From Pseudoclavibacter chungangensis (GTDB lineage: Bacteria; Actinomycetota; Actinomycetes; Actinomycetales; Microbacteriaceae), in contig NZ_JACCFV010000001.1 in the NCBI RefSeq assembly GCF_013410545.1, forward strand, positions 1,674,001 to 1,738,000: 64,000 bases of DNA, read 5' to 3'. Every line of letters begins with the position of its first letter. Position 1 is the first letter of the stretch. A model generated the notes under the pieces. The model searched no databases. It was not told where the DNA came from and worked only from the letters and a program-made list of their open reading frames with translations. The position numbers were made by a program, and so were the translations under genes. Below are positions 60,112-64,000 of this stretch, in pieces.

Positions 60112-60176
60112 GGGCACCGGCCCCGGCCGGCCGGCCGTCCCGACGCCGGCCGGCCGAACGCCCGGCCGCGGTGCCC
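60112..60176. terminator. Compound inverted repeat between convergent genes
   Basis: Outer arms GGGCACCG (60112-60119) and CGGTGCCC (60169-60176) enclose inner CGGCCGGCCG repeats. It probably terminates both the polyprenyl synthase and the Rv2175c-like gene. Confidence 0.5.
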
Positions 60177-60212
60177 GGTCGCGCCGTGAAGGCTCGGGTC
60201 GCGGCGGCCGAC

Positions 60213-60557
60213 TCAGAGGCCGAGAAGCTGCACGCTGTGCCTGACGCTCGTGCGCCGTCCCGCGCGGAGGGCGTCCACGGGGGCCTGCCCGAGCGTCTCG
60301 TCCACGGCGAGCATCCAGTCGAGCACCTCGTCGTCGCGGAGGCCGCCGTCGAACAGCAGCGTCAGCGTGCCACGAAGCCCGTGCAGGGGTTCGCCGCCGT
60401 GGATGAAGTCCGCGGGGATCCGCGGTTCACCGTCGATGCGGCGCGCGAGCAGGAACCGTTCCTGGACGAGGCGACCGACCTTGCCCTTGGAGAGCCCGAG
60501 TTGCTCGGCCGCCTCGGGGATCGTCAGCCACTGTCGTTCGATGCTGCTGTCAGACAC
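60213..60557 (-). CDS. Rv2175c-family DNA-binding protein
   Basis: A 114-aa protein with an N-terminal winged or MerR-like helix-turn-helix (WLTIPEAAEQLGLSKGKVGRL) and a C-terminal domain (LRGTLTLLFDGGLRDDEVLDWML) matching Rv2175c, a DNA-binding substrate of the kinase PknL in M. tuberculosis. The gene for a PASTA kinase lies nearby here too. GTG 60557 has GGGAG 9 nt upstream; GTG 60587 would add ten residues. Confidence 0.85.
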   Translation of the reverse strand: MSDSSIERQWLTIPEAAEQLGLSKGKVGRLVQERFLLARRIDGEPRIPADFIHGGEPLHGLRGTLTLLFDGGLRDDEVLDWMLAVDETLGQAPVDALRAGRRTSVRHSVQLLGL

Positions 60558-60717
60558 GTCTTCATGCTCCCAGATGACGTTCGCCACGTCGACCGGACAC
60601 GACGCGCCACACCGAACACGTGAGCCTCACGTAAAACTTTAGTCACTTGAGTAACAATCGTCATAAGACATCGTCCGATGCACACACCGGGCGACTGCGG
60701 TGAGAGGGGACGGCAGC

Positions 60718-61257
60718 ATGACGAGCTCGACGAACGACAGCGTGCCACGCCGCGCGCTGCGCCTACTGGCCACGGCAGGCACGACCGTCCGCGCCGTCGC
60801 GGCCCGGTGGCGATCGGCACAGGCCACCGCGACCGCCCCCGTGCCCCGCGGCACGGTTCACGTCGTCGTCGTCGGCGAGACCGCCGAATCCGTCGCCCTC
60901 GCGCACGACGTATCGACCGCGTCGCTCCTCGTACGCAACGGCCTCCGACTCCGCGGGCCGCTCGTACCCGGCACGCGCCTCGTCGTCGACGACGCCTGCC
61001 GAGGTGTGCGCGCCCACGGCGCCGATGAGATCCCACGGCACCACGTGTCGGACGACGACACCCTGGAGGGCATTGCGCGCACCCACCGGGTGTCCCCGCG
61101 CGTTCTGCTGCACGCCAACGAACTCGCGTGCGCCGCATCGATCGCGCCCGGCATGACGCTCGTCGTCCCCCGCTCCACCGACGCCCGCGACACGGGCGAG
61201 ATCCCGGTCATCCGGCCCGTCGAAGCGGGCCACGGCGGAGTTTCGTCAGCGGCATGA
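60718..61257 (+). CDS. LysM-domain protein
   Basis: A 179-aa protein with two LysM-like modules (about 46-90: HVVVVGETAESVALAHDVST; about 108-152: HHVSDDDTLEGIARTHRVSP). LysM binds GlcNAc polymers such as peptidoglycan. The N-terminal 40 residues are basic and only weakly hydrophobic, so an export signal is not clear. ATG 60718 has AGGGGA 8 nt upstream. Its stop overlaps the kinase start as ATGA. Confidence 0.75.
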   Translation: MTSSTNDSVPRRALRLLATAGTTVRAVAARWRSAQATATAPVPRGTVHVVVVGETAESVALAHDVSTASLLVRNGLRLRGPLVPGTRLVVDDACRGVRAHGADEIPRHHVSDDDTLEGIARTHRVSPRVLLHANELACAASIAPGMTLVVPRSTDARDTGEIPVIRPVEAGHGGVSSAA

Positions 61258-63305
61258 GCACGACGACCGCTACCCTGCACAACGTGAGTCCAGCGAACCC
61301 TGACGACATGATCGGCCGTCTCATCGACGGCCGGTACCAGGTGCGCTCGATGATCGCCCGCGGCGGCATGGCCACCGTGTACGTCGCGACCGACCTGCGT
61401 CTCGAACGCCGCGTCGCCATCAAGATCATGCACGACCACCTCGCGGCCGACGACAGCTTCCGCGCCCGCTTCATCCGCGAGGCCCGCGCCGCCGCCAAAC
61501 TCCAGCACCCGAACGTCGTCAACGTCTACGACCAGGGCGACGACCACACGTTCGCCTACATGGTCATGGAGTACATCCCGGGCATCACGCTGCGGGACCT
61601 CCTCCACGACCACCACCGGCTCACGGCGGAACAGACGACCGATGTCATGGACGCGGTCCTCTCCGGGCTCCAGGCGGCCCACCGGATCGGCATCGTTCAC
61701 CGCGACCTCAAACCCGAGAACGTGCTCCTCGCCGACGACGGTCGGATCAAGCTGAGCGACTTCGGCCTCGCACGAGCGGCGAGCGCGAACACCGCCTCGG
61801 GCCAGGTCCTGCTCGGCACGATCGCCTACCTGAGCCCGGAGCTCGTCACCAAGGGCACCGCCGACATCCGGAGCGACATCTACTCGCTCGGCATCATGAT
61901 GTACGAGATGCTGACGGGCGAGCAGCCCTACCGTGGCGACCAACCCGTCAACATCGCCTACCGACACGCGAACGAGGACGTGCCGCCACCGAGCGACGTG
62001 TGCGCGGACGTCCCGCCGGAGCTCGACGACATCGTCGCGTGGGCGACGGAACGCGATCCGGAGAACCGGCCCGCCGATGCCGGCGCCCTGCTCGCCGCGC
62101 TCCGCCAGGCCGAATCGGACATGAACGGCGGCGGCCAGCGTGCGACCCAGGTCGTGCCGACCGCGGGCATCGCGCACAGCGACGAGTGGGACGACGGCGA
62201 GCCGACCGATCCCACGGCCCTCGCGGTCGCCATCCCCCCGGGTTCGCTCGACCGCGCACCCGCGTACGCACAGGACGAGGCCCCGACGACGGTCGCGCCC
62301 CTCGTGCGCACCGGCACGCTCGTGGCCGACGAACCCGACCTCGACGCGCTCCCCGCGACGGGCGAGCTCGCATCGCAGGCCCCGCGGCGGCGGCGCCGCG
62401 GCATCGCGATCGCGATCGTCGTCGCCCTTGTGACGGTCCTCGCCGCGGGCACCGGCTGGTGGTTCTTCACCGGTCCCGGCTCCTACGCGGCGCTCCCCGA
62501 GGTCGTCGGCCAGCAACAGAGCGATGCGGAGCAGGCGATCGTCGACGCCGGATTCGTCGTCGGGAACGTGACCGCGTCGCCCTCGCTCGAGGTGCCGGAG
62601 GGGCAGGTCATGGAGATGGACCCGTCCGCCGGACAGCGGGTCGCTCCCGAGACGCCCGTGAACCTCACGGTCTCGAGCGGCCCCGAGATCCTCCCCGTGC
62701 CCGACGACATCGTCGGGCTCACCGAGGCACAGGCGAAGTTCTCGATCGAGCAGGCACGGTTCACCTACGATCCGGCCACGACGATCAAGGAGTTCTCGGA
62801 CCAGCCGGTCGGGACGGTGCTCGCCGCGACGGACGCCGCGGGCGGCCCGCTCCCCGACGAGATGCCCGAGCAGCAGCCCATCCGGCTCGTCGTCTCGGCG
62901 GGTGCGATCCCGAACGTGACGGGCGTCACGACGCAGGACGCGACGTCGAAGCTCAACGCGGTGGGACTCAACGCCACCGTCGCGAGCGAACAGTTCTCGA
63001 GCACGGTCCCCGCGGGCGTCGTGCTCGAGCAGCAGACGACGACCGATCCCGTCCGACCGGGCGACACGATCAACCTCGTCGTGTCGAAGGGGAAGGACCT
63101 CGTCGAGGTCCCCAACGTCGTCGGGAAGTCGGCCAGCGAGGCGAAGGCCGCGCTCGAGGCGGCGGGGTTCGCCGTCACCATGTCGCAGGTCCCGAGCGGT
63201 ACCGTCATGCCGGGCAACGTCCTCAACTCCCTTCGCATCAAGACCACGAACCCCGCGGCCGGTACCCAGGCCGAGCGCGGCTCGACGGTCGACATCAAGT
63301 GGTGA
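61254..63305 (+). CDS. PASTA-domain Ser/Thr protein kinase (PknL/PknB-like)
   Basis: A 683-aa receptor kinase. Kinase domain (about 22-285): Gly loop ARGGMATVY, VAIKIM, VHRDLKPEN and DFG in LSDFGLA. After an acidic linker there is a TM helix (about 382-404), then four extracellular PASTA repeats (LPEVVG, VPDDIVG, IPNVTGV, VPNVVGK), which bind peptidoglycan or lipid II in related kinases. ATG 61254 overlaps the LysM stop. GTG 61284 with TACCCT 7 nt upstream is a possible separate leaderless start. Confidence 0.93.
   Translation: MSTTTATLHNVSPANPDDMIGRLIDGRYQVRSMIARGGMATVYVATDLRLERRVAIKIMHDHLAADDSFRARFIREARAAAKLQHPNVVNVYDQGDDHTFAYMVMEYIPGITLRDLLHDHHRLTAEQTTDVMDAVLSGLQAAHRIGIVHRDLKPENVLLADDGRIKLSDFGLARAASANTASGQVLLGTIAYLSPELVTKGTADIRSDIYSLGIMMYEMLTGEQPYRGDQPVNIAYRHANEDVPPPSDVCADVPPELDDIVAWATERDPENRPADAGALLAALRQAESDMNGGGQRATQVVPTAGIAHSDEWDDGEPTDPTALAVAIPPGSLDRAPAYAQDEAPTTVAPLVRTGTLVADEPDLDALPATGELASQAPRRRRRGIAIAIVVALVTVLAAGTGWWFFTGPGSYAALPEVVGQQQSDAEQAIVDAGFVVGNVTASPSLEVPEGQVMEMDPSAGQRVAPETPVNLTVSSGPEILPVPDDIVGLTEAQAKFSIEQARFTYDPATTIKEFSDQPVGTVLAATDAAGGPLPDEMPEQQPIRLVVSAGAIPNVTGVTTQDATSKLNAVGLNATVASEQFSSTVPAGVVLEQQTTTDPVRPGDTINLVVSKGKDLVEVPNVVGKSASEAKAALEAAGFAVTMSQVPSGTVMPGNVLNSLRIKTTNPAAGTQAERGSTVDIKW
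61271..61276 (+). promoter_or_regulatory. Possible internal -10 for the PASTA kinase
   Basis: TACCCT ends 7 nt before GTG 61284, in frame with the kinase (start VSPANPDD). If used, the kinase could be made apart from the LysM protein. Confidence 0.3.
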
Positions 63306-63356
63306 GCAGCCGCGCCGTGCCGGCGCGCTGACGGTCGGCACCCCGCGGCCCGCACC

Positions 63357-63412
63357 GCGACGAAACGGCTCGGCCCGATTCCGCAGGGAATCGGGCCGAG
63401 CCGTTTCGTCGC
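63357..63412. terminator. Bidirectional terminator, PASTA kinase / DAHP synthase
   Basis: A perfect 26-bp inverted repeat with a 4-nt loop (GCAG), the longest in the window, between convergent genes. No T-tract. Confidence 0.85.
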
Positions 63413-63420
63413 GCCGCGGC

Positions 63421-64000
63421 TCAGGAGCCGCGCAGCTGCTCCGCCACGAGGAACGCGAGTTCGAGGGACTGCATGTGGTTGAGCCGCGGGTCGCACAGCG
63501 ACTCGTAGCGCGTCTCGAGCGCGGCCTCGTCGATCTCCTCGGCACCACCGAGGCACTCCGTGACGTCGTCACCGGTCAGCTCGATGTGGATACCGCCCGG
63601 GTGGGTGCCCGCGGCGCGGTGCGCCTCGAAGAAGCCCTTGACCTCGTCGACCACGTCGTCGAAGCGACGCGACTTGTAGCCGTTCGGGGTCGTGATGCCG
63701 TTCCCGTGCATCGGGTCCGTGATCCACAGCGGGGTCGCGTCGGTCTGCTTGATGGCCTCGAGCAGCGGCGGCAGTGCCTCGCGGATCTTCCCCGCCCCCA
63801 TGCGCGTGATGAAGGTGAGCCGGCCGGGCTCGCGCTCCGGGTCGAGCTTCTCGATGAGCCCGCGCATCGTCTCGGGCGTCGTCGACGGCCCGAGCTTCAC
63901 CCCGATGGGGTTGCGGATCCGGCTGAAGAACTCGACGTGTGCCTCGTCGAGGTCACGCGTGCGCTCACCGATCCAGATGAAGTGCGCCGAGGTGTCGTAC
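63421..64000 (-). CDS. Class II DAHP synthase (5' truncated)
   Basis: The C-terminal 192 residues of 3-deoxy-7-phosphoheptulonate synthase, the first shikimate-pathway enzyme. The frame is open to the right edge; visible are RIRNPIGVKLGPST, TFITRMGAGKI, WITDPMHGNG and the Mn-ligand region GGIHIELTGDDVTECLGG. Class II is the plant/actinobacterial type (AroG, Rv2178c). The start is outside the window. Confidence 0.93.
   Translation of the reverse strand, partial: YDTSAHFIWIGERTRDLDEAHVEFFSRIRNPIGVKLGPSTTPETMRGLIEKLDPEREPGRLTFITRMGAGKIREALPPLLEAIKQTDATPLWITDPMHGNGITTPNGYKSRRFDDVVDEVKGFFEAHRAAGTHPGGIHIELTGDDVTECLGGAEEIDEAALETRYESLCDPRLNHMQSLELAFLVAEQLRGS

Overview
This window comes from a high-GC actinobacterium, most likely Micrococcales and probably Microbacteriaceae. 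Evidence: Wag31/DivIVA and SepF at the end of a division and cell-wall (dcw) cluster that lacks ftsA, a QcrCAB/CtaCDEF cytochrome bcc-aa3 supercomplex, the actinobacterial families DUF3040 and DUF3043, a class II DAHP synthase, frequent GTG/TTG starts, and a gene order that recalls the Mycobacterium tuberculosis Rv2145c-Rv2204c region. No rRNA, tRNA, IS element, prophage or CRISPR array was seen. Nearly all genes look like core chromosome.

Layout. (1) 1-2931: 3' end of an HtrA-like protease, a sensor kinase and, converging on it, an OmpR-type regulator. (2) 2972-8251: phenylacetate-type ring-cleavage and beta-oxidation genes (PaaZ, hydroxyacyl-CoA dehydrogenase, enoyl-CoA hydratase, thiolase) under two copies of one palindromic operator. 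(3) 8267-11707: small NTF2-like and membrane proteins, a GlsB/YeaQ-type protein, flotillin and an NfeD-like partner. (4) 11811-16846: PTS-dependent dihydroxyacetone kinase (dhaKLM) divergent from glpF-glpK. (5) 16890-29170: trpD, ctaE-qcrCAB, a transglutaminase / ATP-grasp-alpha-E pair, and ctaCDF. (6) 29207-34623: erpA, an M20 peptidase, DUF3043, and hisD-nrdR-pyrD. (7) 34680-58056: dnaE, an RluA-family synthase, lspA, wag31, yggT, sepF, yggS-like, ftsZ, ftsQ, murC, murG, ftsW, murD, mraY, murF, murE, ftsI, ftsL-like, rsmH, mraZ, all on the minus strand and mostly joined by ATGA overlaps. (8) 58057-58549: a gene-free stretch with a 24-bp tandem repeat. (9) 58494-64000: DUF3040, polyprenyl diphosphate synthase, Rv2175c-like DNA-binding protein, a LysM protein coupled to a PASTA Ser/Thr kinase, and a partial DAHP synthase.

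Function. The dcw block makes lipid II and builds the septum: MurC-F, MraY and MurG make the precursor, FtsW/FtsI polymerise it, FtsZ/SepF/FtsQ/FtsL place the machinery, and Wag31 organises polar growth. The PASTA kinase probably reads envelope status. Respiration runs from menaquinol through QcrCAB to CtaCDEF. Glycerol enters by GlpF and is used through GlpK, while dihydroxyacetone is used through DhaKLM.

Most notable: identical operators at two paa-type promoters; a repeated promoter-to-start spacing (TANNNT or CATAAT, then 6-7 nt, then ATG/GTG) that predicts leaderless mRNAs; a MurE with YNPR where DAP-adding enzymes have DNPR; a fused ATP-grasp/alpha-E protein coupled to a transglutaminase; and a 24-bp minisatellite upstream of mraZ.
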